A stretch of 64,000 bases of DNA, from NCBI RefSeq assembly GCF_014650715.1, contig NZ_BMVM01000009.1:1-64000 (forward strand), in the 5' to 3' direction. Under the pieces are notes generated by a model. That model ran no database searches and had not been told where the DNA came from. It was given only the letters and a program-made list of their open reading frames with translations. A program made the position numbers and the translations under genes. Numbering within the stretch: the stretch's first letter is position 1; every line of letters begins with the position of its first letter. This DNA is from Streptomyces bluensis (GTDB lineage Bacteria > Actinomycetota > Actinomycetes > Streptomycetales > Streptomycetaceae). Positions 42,472-50,643 of the stretch are shown one piece after another.

Positions 42472-42738
42472 TCACTTGCCGAAGATGGCGACCTGGTCGC
42501 AGTCCGCCACGTGGCGGTCGCTCTGGTCGATGATCTGGAGGCCGGCGCCGTTCACGGGAGCGAAGGCGGGGGCCGTCAGAGTGCCCGTGAGGTTGAATTC
42601 GTTCGCCGAGCACTGCTGGCGCTGGGCGCTGTCGAGATCGAACCCTCCGCCCTCGTGAGCCTGACCGACGCCAGCACCCAGGAAACCAACGCTGCCAAGC
42701 ATGGCCACGACGACCGCGGCCCTCTGGTACTTACGCAT
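42472..42738 (-). CDS. Small secreted rodlin-like protein, paralogue 4
   Basis: 88 aa. Signal peptide MRKYQRAAVVVAMLGSVGFLGAGVGQA; mature motifs QCSANEFNLTGT, PVNGAGLQIIDQSDR, ADCDQVAIFGK with two Cys at the family positions. ATG 42738 follows AGAGGTA as in the other copies. Upstream, minus-strand CACCTACGTTGAAG has the CGTTGA -10 of sigma-BldN promoters, but the matching -35 (CAAAAG) is poor. Function inferred as a surface-layer component of aerial structures. Confidence 0.78.
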   Translation of the reverse strand: MRKYQRAAVVVAMLGSVGFLGAGVGQAHEGGGFDLDSAQRQQCSANEFNLTGTLTAPAFAPVNGAGLQIIDQSDRHVADCDQVAIFGK

Positions 42739-42933
42739 TACCTCTCCGTTTCTCGTGTCGACACAGACCGTGATGGCCCGGTCACCGACTGCTTCAACGT
42801 AGGTGATCTTTCCGGCTTTTGCTATGAGCAACGCCCAACCAAGAAGATTTTCTGACAAATGCATGGCTCAGCAGTGTTGTGCATACGCCGGGTGGCCGAA
42901 TCGGGGTGGCACGGGTGATCCGGAGATGTTCGC

Positions 42934-42961
42934 CGTGACCGGTTGGCAGGCGTCGCGTTGA
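42934..42961 (+). promoter_or_regulatory. Sigma-BldN-type promoter of the chaplin gene
   Basis: CGTGAC (42934-42939), 16 bases, CGTTGA (42956-42961) matches the BldN consensus CGTAAC-N16-CGTTGA at 11 of 12 positions with exact spacing. It is 62 bp before the chaplin start; chaplin genes are known BldN targets. Confidence 0.75.
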
Positions 42962-43022
42962 AGGGGAAGTGCGGCCGCGTGTTCTGCTTCCGCACTCCCC
43001 GAGTCAGCAAGGAGAACGTTTG

Positions 43023-43328
43023 ATGTCTCGCATCGCGAAAGTTGGCGCTGTCGCTCTCGGCACGGGCGCCGTGGTGCTCAGCGGGTCCGGTCTCGCCGGG
43101 GCGGACGCCGGCGCGAAGGCCGTTGCGGTCGGCTCGCAGGGCATCGCGTCCGGCAATGTGGTCCAGCTCCCGATCCACGTGCCCATCAACCTGTGCGGAA
43201 ACACCGTCACCGGGCTCGGCGGTCTCAACCCCGCCCTCGGCAACGCCTGCAAGAACGGCGCCGACAAGAAGGACGCCAAAAAGAGCGTCAAGAGCGGCAA
43301 GAAGGCCCACCACCGGTACGGCCTCTGA
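43023..43328 (+). CDS. Short chaplin with a lysine-rich tail
   Basis: 101 aa. Signal peptide (about 1-27, GSGLAGADA) followed by one chaplin domain: GSQGIASGNVVQLPIHVPINLCGNTVTGLGGLNPALGNAC, with both cysteines of the class. Chaplins self-assemble into amyloid fibrils that make aerial hyphae hydrophobic. An extra basic tail (KKDAKKSVKSGKKAHHRYGL) follows the domain, unlike standard short chaplins which end soon after the second Cys. ATG 43023 has AAGGAGAACGT upstream. It has its own BldN-like promoter and terminator. Confidence 0.92.
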   Translation: MSRIAKVGAVALGTGAVVLSGSGLAGADAGAKAVAVGSQGIASGNVVQLPIHVPINLCGNTVTGLGGLNPALGNACKNGADKKDAKKSVKSGKKAHHRYGL

Positions 43329-43347
43329 CGTCTTTCGTCCTGCCGCG

Positions 43348-43377
43348 GAGCCCCGACGTTCTCGAACGCCGGGGCTC
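43348..43377 (+). terminator. Terminator of the chaplin gene
   Basis: GAGCCCCGACGTTC pairs with GAACGCCGGGGCTC (one G-U pair), loop TC, 20 bp after the stop. Confidence 0.8.
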
Positions 43378-43413
43378 TCCTCATGAACCGGATGTCATTG
43401 ACCCGGTACACAG

Positions 43414-43457
43414 ACAGAGGGACGGCCCTCGGATTTCACCGAGGGCCGTCCCTCTGT
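43414..43457 (-). terminator. Terminator of the PAPAQA-repeat gene
   Basis: ACAGAGGGACGGCCCTCGG and its exact complement, 19-bp arms with loop ATTTCA, 17 bp beyond the minus-strand stop. Confidence 0.88.
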
Positions 43458-43473
43458 ACGGATGAGCTCCGTT

Positions 43474-44133
43474 CTACATCCACAGGTTGCCGTGCACCGG
43501 CTTGACCTCGTTCAGTGCGGCCGCGGTCTCCTTCACCGTGGGGATCAGCGAGCCCTTGGCCCCGCCGGTCACGCCGCTGGGGATCCTGGTGGTCATGCCG
43601 CCGCTGAGGTCCGTGGACGCCAGGTCGGGGACAGCGTTGCCGACAGGCGCCTGAGCCGGGGCAGCGTTAGCGGCGGGCGCCTGAGCCGGAGCAGCATTCG
43701 CAGCCGGAGCCTGAGCCGGAGCCGGAGCAGGGTTGGCGGCCGGAGCCGGAGCCGGAGCAGCATGGGCAGCCGGAGCCTGAGCCGGAGCAGGGTCAGCGGC
43801 CGGAGCCTGAGCCGGAGCCTGAGCCGGAGCACTCGCCTGAGCCGGAGCAGCGTTGGCAGCCGGAGCAGCAGGGGCGGCCTGAGCCGGAGCAGGGTCAGCG
43901 GCCGGGGCCTGAGCCGGAGCACTCGCCTGAGCCGGAGCAGCAGTGGCGGCCTGAGCAGGAGCAGCATTCGCAGCCGGCGTCTGAGCCGGAGCACTGAAGC
44001 CAGCCGGCGCCTGGTCGGGAGCACTGTAGGTGGGCGACTGCTCGGGTGCGGTGGCCGCCAACGCGGGTGTGGCGGCACCGGCGGCGAGCAGGGACCCGGT
44101 AACGACGGCGGCAGCAGCCTTCAGGGACTTCAT
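43474..44133 (-). CDS. Secreted Pro/Ala-rich repeat protein (PAPAQA repeats)
   Basis: 219 aa. Signal peptide (MKSLKAAAAVVTGSLLAAGAATPALA), a short linker, then about 115 residues (55-170) of PAQAPAANAAPAQA/PAPAQAPAADPAP repeats, then a distinct C-terminal domain (TDLSGGMTTRIPSGVTGG...VKETAAALNEVKPVHGNLWM). The repeat part should be an extended, wall-spanning or mucin-like stalk. No LPXTG motif is present. It shares promoter element and leader with the gene at 39976. The DNA is a tandem array of GCCGGAGC units, prone to length change. Confidence 0.8.
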   Translation of the reverse strand: MKSLKAAAAVVTGSLLAAGAATPALAATAPEQSPTYSAPDQAPAGFSAPAQTPAANAAPAQAATAAPAQASAPAQAPAADPAPAQAAPAAPAANAAPAQASAPAQAPAQAPAADPAPAQAPAAHAAPAPAPAANPAPAPAQAPAANAAPAQAPAANAAPAQAPVGNAVPDLASTDLSGGMTTRIPSGVTGGAKGSLIPTVKETAAALNEVKPVHGNLWM

Positions 44134-44178
44134 CGTGTTCCTTTCTTCGGCAACGCAGGTCGCCGGAGCAGAATTCTG

Positions 44179-44194
44179 TCGCCGTGCCTAACGA
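44179..44194 (-). promoter_or_regulatory. Upstream element shared with the small secreted gene at 39976
   Basis: TCGCCGTGCCTAACGA, 15 of 16 identical to 40301-40316, located 46 bp upstream of the start codon. Confidence 0.55.
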
Positions 44195-44310
44195 GCCCTG
44201 GCCGGGGCGGAAACCGGAGTGCCGGAAATTACGAATTCCTCATATGAGATCTCCGAAAACCGGGCCCGGGGAAGGGAAAGGATCCGGGAGGAGCGCGGGA
44301 AGAACAGCAG

Positions 44311-44343
44311 TCGTGGTGCCGCCCTTGGAGGGCGGCACCACGA
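44311..44343 (-). terminator. Terminator of the acidic secreted protein gene
   Basis: TCGTGGTGCCGCCC and its exact complement with loop TTGGA, 31 bp beyond the stop at 44374. Confidence 0.85.
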
Positions 44344-44373
44344 CTGGACGAGCGCGGGCGTACTGTACGACGC

Positions 44374-45027
44374 TCACAGGATCGACATCAGCCCCTGCAG
44401 CAGCGGAGCGATCACGGGAACTGTGACGGGCGGCGCCGAGGGCACGACGGTCGTTGTCTGCGTGCTGGACGCCACCGCGTCGGACGGGACCGCCGCATCG
44501 GACGTGATCGCCTCGTTCGCACCGATGCCGAGCAGCGCCTTGACGAGGCTTTCCAGCGACGCCAGCAGGTCGTCGGCTTCCGGAAGCGTGTCGCCGGCGT
44601 CGGAGGTGAGCGCCTCCAGGAGGCTGTCGACGTCCTCTTCAACGTCGTCCAGCACGTCCTCCGTGTCGTCCAGCACGTCGTCCACTGCGTCGTCCAGCGC
44701 GTCCGCCACCTCGTCCGTGTCGGACACGTCGGCCAGGGCGCGCTTCGCGGCATCTCCCAGTGTCCTGGTCTCGTCGGGGGACAGCCGGCCGTTGTCCGCC
44801 TTGAGTACGGCGTCCAGCAGGTCGGCGACCGGGGCGAGTTCGCCCCCGTTGATGGTCCTGACCTTTGCGAGAAGCACGTCCGCGCGCACCGGCCGCGCAT
44901 CGGCCGACGCCGCGGGGCTGGTCTCGCGGGCCGAGTCGGCCGCCACGGCGGCGGGGCCGGTGATCCCGACCAGGAGGGCGGCGCACAGCGCGCTGGACGC
45001 GATGTGCCGTGCGGACAGAGCAGGCAT
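44374..45027 (-). CDS. Secreted acidic protein with DDV/DDVLDD repeats
   Basis: 217 aa. Signal peptide (about 1-29, ending AAVAADSA), then a helical region (ADVLLAKVRTINGGELAPVADLLDAVLKADNG) and a very acidic stretch (residues about 110-140: ADALDDAVDDVLDDTEDVLDDVEEDVDSLLEAL) that could bind cations or form a coiled coil. The C-terminus is Val/Pro/Thr-rich and hydrophobic. No known family recognised. It is the last of the secreted-protein island; 45028-45425 upstream holds three tandem CGGCCGCTTCAT units and no supported gene. Confidence 0.72.
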   Translation of the reverse strand: MPALSARHIASSALCAALLVGITGPAAVAADSARETSPAASADARPVRADVLLAKVRTINGGELAPVADLLDAVLKADNGRLSPDETRTLGDAAKRALADVSDTDEVADALDDAVDDVLDDTEDVLDDVEEDVDSLLEALTSDAGDTLPEADDLLASLESLVKALLGIGANEAITSDAAVPSDAVASSTQTTTVVPSAPPVTVPVIAPLLQGLMSIL

Positions 45028-45425
45028 GGGTCTTCCCTTCGGCGGGCGCTGAGTCTTGAGCCCACCGTGAAAGCGCCCACGCCGTCCCGCAACCGATCAC
45101 GTACTTCTCCGTGATCCCGCGTTGCCCTCTGCCGCCGCGTCCTGCCTGATCAGACGATAAGTCAAGGTTGCAGCACCCCGGCCCCCGTTCGAGGGAACAC
45201 CCTCGGCCGCTTCATCGGCCGCTTCATCGGCCGCTTCTCCGCCAGGGAACTCCCGGGCGTTCAGATTGAATGATTCCGACACACTTATCAGCTTTCATCG
45301 AATATCACCGTGTTTGTCCGGTTGGTGACTAGAGTTGCGAACCGCCCAACGCACTCCTCAGCACGGACACCCCTTACGCGTGCCGCTGCTGCCACCGTCA
45401 CCCGTTCGAAAGGGCACCGCCGGTC

Positions 45426-46517
45426 ATGCGCCATTCCTTGGGTCCGCTGCTTCCCCGTGCGGCCGTGGGCGTCCTCGCCCTTACCGCGATGTGGGCACCC
45501 GGCAGCTCCGCTGCCGCGCCGACCGCACCGCCCGCACCGGAGTCCCGCAGCGTCCCGTTCACCCAGCGCTACCGCGCGGTGCAGCACGGCGGGATCGTGC
45601 GCGCGGCCAACTCCTCCGTCACCTGCGAAACGGCCGCGTCGTCCTGTGGCGGCGCCCGCGACGGCAGCCGTGCGGCGGCGAACGGCGACTTCGAGATGAC
45701 GTACGTCGACGTGGACAGCGACCCGAACACCTACAACTCCAGCCACGGCGAGCTCCGTCTGCCCAAGGAGGCACGCGTGACGTACGCGCGCCTGTACTGG
45801 GGCGGCAACCTGCGGGTCGGGGAGCAGAAGCCGCCGGAGGACAACGGGCGGGTGCTGATCGCGGAGTCCGGCGGCGCGTACAAGGAAGTGCTCGCGGACT
45901 CGGTCGTCGGGCACCAGGCGGAGCACGGCGCGGATGCCTTCCAGGCCTCCGCGGACGTCACGTCGCTGGTGCGGTCCACCGGTCCGGGGCTCTACACCGT
46001 GGCGCAGGTCAACGTGGCCAGGGGCCGCTCCGCCGTGGGCTCCTGGGGCGGCTGGACGCTGGTGGTGGCGTACGAGAAGGAGTCGGAGCCGCTGCGGCAC
46101 CTGGGGATCTGGGACGGCTTCGACGCCCTCACGGCCGACCGGGACCTGGAGGTCCGGATGGCGGAGATGCCGTTCCCGGAGGGCGCGGGCGGGCGGGTCG
46201 GTCTGGTCGCCTACAACGGGGACCGCGGCTCTCCGGGCGACGCGTTCTCCGTGGCCGCGGGCGACCAGGGCGCGAGCGCGCTGGGCGACGGGGCCAACCC
46301 CCAGGACGACGTGCTGAACTCGACGATCAGCGAGTTCGGCGAGGCCGGCCCGGATCGTGCGCCCGCCCATCCGAACACGTTCGGCTACGACTCCGACGTC
46401 CTCGACCTGCGGGAGGGAATCCGGCGCGGCGGTGACCGCCTGACGTTCCGGGTCGCCTCGCGGCGGTCCCCCGCCTGGGTCGGAGCCCTCTTCGTCGCCG
46501 TGGACGCCAGGCCGTGA
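45426..46517 (+). CDS. Secreted DUF3344-like surface protein
   Basis: 363 aa. Signal peptide (MRHSLGPLLPRAAVGVLALTAMWAPGSSA) followed by one large beta-rich domain with motifs ARLYWGGNL, DVTSLVRSTGPGLYTVAQVN, GGWTLVVAYE and NTFGYDSDVLDL, characteristic of a widespread extracellular family of unknown function in actinobacteria. One disulfide is likely (CETAASSC). It is followed closely by the exopolysaccharide genes, so it could be part of, or anchored in, the same extracellular matrix. ATG 45426 has GAAAGGG upstream. Confidence 0.78.
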   Translation: MRHSLGPLLPRAAVGVLALTAMWAPGSSAAAPTAPPAPESRSVPFTQRYRAVQHGGIVRAANSSVTCETAASSCGGARDGSRAAANGDFEMTYVDVDSDPNTYNSSHGELRLPKEARVTYARLYWGGNLRVGEQKPPEDNGRVLIAESGGAYKEVLADSVVGHQAEHGADAFQASADVTSLVRSTGPGLYTVAQVNVARGRSAVGSWGGWTLVVAYEKESEPLRHLGIWDGFDALTADRDLEVRMAEMPFPEGAGGRVGLVAYNGDRGSPGDAFSVAAGDQGASALGDGANPQDDVLNSTISEFGEAGPDRAPAHPNTFGYDSDVLDLREGIRRGGDRLTFRVASRRSPAWVGALFVAVDARP

Positions 46518-46558
46518 CGCACGCCGTCCCGCACCGTGTCCATGAACAAGGAACCTCC

Positions 46559-47803
46559 GTGAACCTGTCACCGTCGGTCGCTCCTTCGCGTCCTTTGCGC
46601 ATCCTGCACATCACCCAGCCCGTGGACGGCGGGGTGGCCCGCGTCGTGACGGACCTGACGCGGGCCCAGCTCGACGACGGACTGCACGTCACCGTCGCCT
46701 GCCCCGACGGTGGTCTCGGCTCCGCCCTGACGGCCCTCGGCGCGGACGTCCGGCACTGGCACGCGACGCGTTCGCCGGGGCCGACGCTCGCGCGGGAAGT
46801 ACGGAACCTGCGGCGCGTCCTCGCCGACGTACGGCCCGACCTGGTCCACGCCCACAGCGCCAAGGCGGGGCTGGCCGCGCGGCTCGCCGTACGCGGGCGG
46901 ATTCCCACCGTGTTCCAGCCGCACGCCTGGTCGTTCGAGGCCGTCGGCGGGGTCACCGCCTCACTCGCCCTCAGGTGGGAACGGTGGGGCGCCCGCTGGG
47001 CCGACCGGGTGGTGTGCGTGAGCGAGGCGGAGCGGGTCACCGGGGAGCGGGCCGGGGTACGGGCCCCGTGGCGGGTGATCGCGAACGGAGTCGATCCGGG
47101 GCGCTTCCGTCCCGCGGCACTCGGTGCCGTACGGGCCGGGATTCCGCTGCTCGCCGGGCTCGGCACGGACACGCCGCTCGTCGTGTGCGTGGGGCGGCTG
47201 TGCCGGCAGAAGGGGCAGGACATCCTGCTGACGGCGTGGCGGTCGGTGGTCCGGCAGGTGCCGGGGGCCCGGCTCGTGCTGGTCGGTGACGGGCCGGACG
47301 CCGAGGCGCTGCGGGCACTCGCGCCCGACGGCGTGCTGTTCGCCGGCGCCGCCCGCGATGCCGTGCCCTGGTACCAGGCCGCCGATCTCGTGGTCCTGCC
47401 GTCCCGCTGGGAGGGCATGGCGCTGGCGCCGCTGGAGGCCATGGCGTGCGGCCGTCCCGTCGTGACGACCGATGTGGACGGGGCCCGCGAGAGCCTTCCG
47501 TCCGGTCAGGAACCCGTGCCCGCCGAGGATCCGACGGCGCTGGCCCGCACGGTGACCCGGCTGCTGCTCGATCCGCCGCTGCGCGAGTCCCTGGGCCACC
47601 TGGGGCGCCGTCACGTTCTGACCCACCACGACGTGCGGCACACGGCAGGTGCCGTGACGGACGTCTACCTCGAACTGCTGGGTGACGGAAGCGGTGCGGG
47701 AGGCGAAGGCGCGGCCCGCTCCGGTCGCGCGCCGCGCGCCACGTCCGTCGAGCACACCCCCTGCGGGGAATCCACCGAGTACAGGGAGTCCATCCACTCG
47801 TGA
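46559..47803 (+). CDS. Glycosyltransferase family 4 (exopolysaccharide)
   Basis: 414 aa, GT-B fold. Acceptor-domain motif GGVARVVTDL; donor-domain motifs VVCVGRLCRQKGQDILLTAW, VLPSRWEGMALAPLEAMACGRPVVTT (the E-x7-E of GT4). It should add a hexose to the lipid-linked repeat unit in the cytoplasm. GTG 46559 is chosen because AAGGA precedes it at proper distance; a GTG at 46514 overlapping the previous stop is possible. The next gene starts at a GTGA overlap, so it opens a coupled operon. Confidence 0.9.
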   Translation: MNLSPSVAPSRPLRILHITQPVDGGVARVVTDLTRAQLDDGLHVTVACPDGGLGSALTALGADVRHWHATRSPGPTLAREVRNLRRVLADVRPDLVHAHSAKAGLAARLAVRGRIPTVFQPHAWSFEAVGGVTASLALRWERWGARWADRVVCVSEAERVTGERAGVRAPWRVIANGVDPGRFRPAALGAVRAGIPLLAGLGTDTPLVVCVGRLCRQKGQDILLTAWRSVVRQVPGARLVLVGDGPDAEALRALAPDGVLFAGAARDAVPWYQAADLVVLPSRWEGMALAPLEAMACGRPVVTTDVDGARESLPSGQEPVPAEDPTALARTVTRLLLDPPLRESLGHLGRRHVLTHHDVRHTAGAVTDVYLELLGDGSGAGGEGAARSGRAPRATSVEHTPCGESTEYRESIHS

Positions 47804-49242
47804 CTGCGGAAAGCACCGTTCCCTCCCCCGGCACAGAGTCCAGGGAGTACGGATCCTCGACTGTCTCGGTCATCGCTCCGCGCGGGACCACCGGTGGCAC
47901 CGGGTTCCCGGCCGCGCGACGTCCCGCCCTGCACCGGCACGTCGCGCGGCTGGCACTGCTCACGGTGGACGCGGGTGCGGCGCTCCTCGTCGCCCTCGCG
48001 CTCACCGACGCCCGGACACCGTGGCGCCCGCTGCTGGTGGCCGGGATGCTGCTGGCCGTCGTGTGCCTGAACGCGCGGGCACTGCTGTACCGGCCGCCCG
48101 CCGTGCCCGCCGTGCTGGACGAACTGCCCGCCGTCTGCGCGCGGATCGCCGTCGGCTGGGCCGTGCTCGCGGCGGCGGTCGCGGCGTACTCCCCGGACCA
48201 TGTGCTGTCCGCCGGCACCCTCGCCCTCGGCTGCGCCCTGCAGTCGGCGGCGAGCTGCGCGGGCCGGGGCGCGGTGCACTGGCAGCGGCGCCGGGCGCTG
48301 GTGCGCAGGCCCTGCGCGGCTCTGGTGGTCGGGCCCGCGGCGACCGCGCAACGCGTGGCCGCCGCGTTCCTGCGCCACCCCGGCTGCGGGCTGCGGCCGG
48401 TGGGCGTGGTCGCCGGCCAGCCGGCCGGGGACGAGGGGCTGCCGGTGCTCACCACCGACGAGGAGGTGCGGCGGGCGATCGTCCAGAACGGTGTCCAGGC
48501 CGTCCTCGTCGTGGGCCCCCGCACCGGCCACGGGCCGCTGCTGACGGCGCTGGCCGCCGCGGGGTGCGCGCTGTGGCAGGTGGACGCGGAGTCGCCGTCC
48601 TACGACCGGGCAGGTGAGCGCCTCGCCGGGTTCACGTGCCGTCGCCTGGAGCTGACGGCACGTCGTGAGGGTGTGCACAAGCGGGCGCTGGACATCGTTG
48701 TCTCCGGGACCCTGCTGCTTCTGGTCAGCCCGCTGCTGCTCACCACCGCGGTGGTGCTGCGGCTGAGCGAGGGGCCCGGCGTGGTGTTCCGGCAGGAGCG
48801 GATCGGCAAGGGCGGGCGGCCGTTCACGCTGCTGAAGTTCCGCACGCACCGCCCCGTCGACGCGCACGAGGCCGCGACCCGGTGGAGCGTGGCGAACGAG
48901 CACGAGATGCGCTGGTTCTGCCGCTTCCTGCGCAGGACGTCCCTGGACGAGCTGCTCCAGCTGTGGAACGTCCTGCGGGGCGATATGAGCCTGGTCGGGC
49001 CGCGTCCCGAACGGCCTTACTTCGTCGGCAAGTTCAGCGACATCCACCCGGGTTACGCGCAGCGCCACCGGATGCGGACCGGCATCACGGGCCTCGCCCA
49101 GGTCCACGGGCTGCGCGGCGACACCTCCATCGAGGACCGTTCGCGGTTCGACAACGCGTACATCGACGACTGGTCGCTGTGGCAGGACGTCTGCATCCTG
49201 CTGCGCACGGCGGTCGCGCTCGTCCGTCCCACGGGGAGCTGA
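47800..49242 (+). CDS. Polyprenyl-phosphate sugar-1-phosphate transferase (initiating EPS glycosyltransferase)
   Basis: 480 aa. The N-terminal half has four or five membrane segments plus a nucleotide-binding-like cytosolic domain (ALVVGPAATAQRVAAAFLRHPGCGLRPVGVV). The C-terminal catalytic domain shows KRALDIVVSG, a further membrane helix, VFRQERIGKGGRPFTLLKFRT, RRTSLDELLQLWNVLRGDMSLVGPRPE, as in WbaP/CpsE. It puts the first sugar phosphate on undecaprenyl phosphate. Coupled by GTGA to the glycosyltransferase before it. Confidence 0.93.
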   Translation: MTAESTVPSPGTESREYGSSTVSVIAPRGTTGGTGFPAARRPALHRHVARLALLTVDAGAALLVALALTDARTPWRPLLVAGMLLAVVCLNARALLYRPPAVPAVLDELPAVCARIAVGWAVLAAAVAAYSPDHVLSAGTLALGCALQSAASCAGRGAVHWQRRRALVRRPCAALVVGPAATAQRVAAAFLRHPGCGLRPVGVVAGQPAGDEGLPVLTTDEEVRRAIVQNGVQAVLVVGPRTGHGPLLTALAAAGCALWQVDAESPSYDRAGERLAGFTCRRLELTARREGVHKRALDIVVSGTLLLLVSPLLLTTAVVLRLSEGPGVVFRQERIGKGGRPFTLLKFRTHRPVDAHEAATRWSVANEHEMRWFCRFLRRTSLDELLQLWNVLRGDMSLVGPRPERPYFVGKFSDIHPGYAQRHRMRTGITGLAQVHGLRGDTSIEDRSRFDNAYIDDWSLWQDVCILLRTAVALVRPTGS

Positions 49243-49245
49243 GCC

Positions 49246-50643
49246 GTGGCCCTCCCCCAAGCTCTCGGCCCCGTACGGCCGGGGTGGTACCTCCCTCGTG
49301 TTGCCGCGTCGCCCGCCCTGCCTGCGGTGGCGGTGATCGCCATGCTGGCGCTGCCCGTCGCCCCCGGCGGTGAGGGCGGGGCGAACGCGGCCGACGCCGT
49401 GTCGGGGCTGCTGGTGCTGTGGTGCGGGGTCCGTCTCGTACGGGACCGCCGGCGGCCGCTGACCCGGACGGCCGCGGTGGTGCTGGGGCTGCCCGTCGTG
49501 GGGCTCGCGGTGGGGACGGTCGGGGCCGTGACGCCCGGGACCGGGCTCACCGGGCTCGTCCGGTACCTGCAGATCTTCGTGCTGGTGCCGGCGGCGGTCC
49601 TGCTGAGCGTGCGGGGCCGGGCGGACTTCCGGTTGCTGGCCTGGTCGTTCGTCGGGCTGGCGCTGTGGCAGGGGGCCGTCGGCGTGCACCAGTACGTCAC
49701 CGGGACCGGGGCCAGTTACGTGGGTGAGGACATCCGGGCGGTGGGCACCTTCGGGGCCACGGACGTCATGGGAATGGCGACGGTCGTGGCGTTCGGGCTG
49801 GTGTGCGCGGTGGGGCTGGCACTCGGTCATGGCACCGTGCGGCAGCGGACGGCCGCCGCGCTGTGCGCGGTGGCGCTGGTGGCGCCGCTCGCGCTGTCGT
49901 TCAGCCGGGGAGCCTGGATCGCCACGGCGCTCGCGTGCGGACTCCAGGTGGTGCTGGCGGGGCTGCGGCGGGCCGTGGGGGTCTTCGCGGCGGTGGCCGC
50001 CGTCGGGGTGATCCTCGTGGGCGGGCTCGGCGTCGGCTCGGCGCTGCTCCAGGAGCGGATGAGCAGCATCACGCAGGTCACGGACGCCCCCGACCAGTCG
50101 GTCAACGACCGGTACACGATGTGGGCGGCGGCCGTCGACATGTGGCGCGAACAGCCGCTGACCGGCGTGGGGTTGAAGTCCTTCCCCGAGTACCGGGACG
50201 GGCGCGCCTCGCTGGCGCTGTCCTCCGGCAGCGAGACCGCGGGTGCCGGGGTCGCGTACCGGAAGCAGCCGCTGCTGTCGCCGCACAACATGTACCTGCT
50301 CGTGCTGAGCGAGCAGGGGCTCATCGGGTTGCTGGGGCTGGCGGGGAGCTGGCTGGCGCTGCTGGTCTGCGCCCTGCTGCGGCTGGCACGGGCACGGCGC
50401 GCGGGCGGCGGGACCCCGGACGGGTCCGGGGGGCTCGACTGCGCCCTCGTCGCGTGCGGCCTGATCGTATGGCAGCTCGTCGACTTCGCGTACGCCGACA
50501 TCGGCGGGCCCTCGACCGTGCTGACCGGTGTGGTCCTGGGTCTCGTGGCGTGGTGGGCCCTCGCGGACACGGCGCTCTCCTCACGCACGACCGGTCAGGA
50601 GCCGGTCGCCGCCCCCGAGCCGGAGGGGGCGGCAGCGTCATGA
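49246..50643 (+). CDS. O-antigen ligase/polymerase-like membrane protein (Wzy-like)
   Basis: 465 aa with about ten or eleven membrane helices and one large extracytoplasmic loop containing VNDRYTMWAAAVDMWREQPLTGVGLKSFPEYR and SPHNMYLLVLSEQG, the signature of the Wzy/WaaL family. It would polymerise lipid-linked repeat units outside the membrane. The C-terminal tail is Glu/Pro/Ala-rich. It starts 3 bp after the sugar transferase and overlaps the flippase start by 4 bp. Confidence 0.88.
   Translation: MALPQALGPVRPGWYLPRVAASPALPAVAVIAMLALPVAPGGEGGANAADAVSGLLVLWCGVRLVRDRRRPLTRTAAVVLGLPVVGLAVGTVGAVTPGTGLTGLVRYLQIFVLVPAAVLLSVRGRADFRLLAWSFVGLALWQGAVGVHQYVTGTGASYVGEDIRAVGTFGATDVMGMATVVAFGLVCAVGLALGHGTVRQRTAAALCAVALVAPLALSFSRGAWIATALACGLQVVLAGLRRAVGVFAAVAAVGVILVGGLGVGSALLQERMSSITQVTDAPDQSVNDRYTMWAAAVDMWREQPLTGVGLKSFPEYRDGRASLALSSGSETAGAGVAYRKQPLLSPHNMYLLVLSEQGLIGLLGLAGSWLALLVCALLRLARARRAGGGTPDGSGGLDCALVACGLIVWQLVDFAYADIGGPSTVLTGVVLGLVAWWALADTALSSRTTGQEPVAAPEPEGAAAS

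Noticed and set aside
45097..45282. 61-codon minus-strand frame with EAADEAADEAAE repeats
   Set aside because: GTG start with no good ribosome site; the content comes from three CGGCCGCTTCAT units; no family features.
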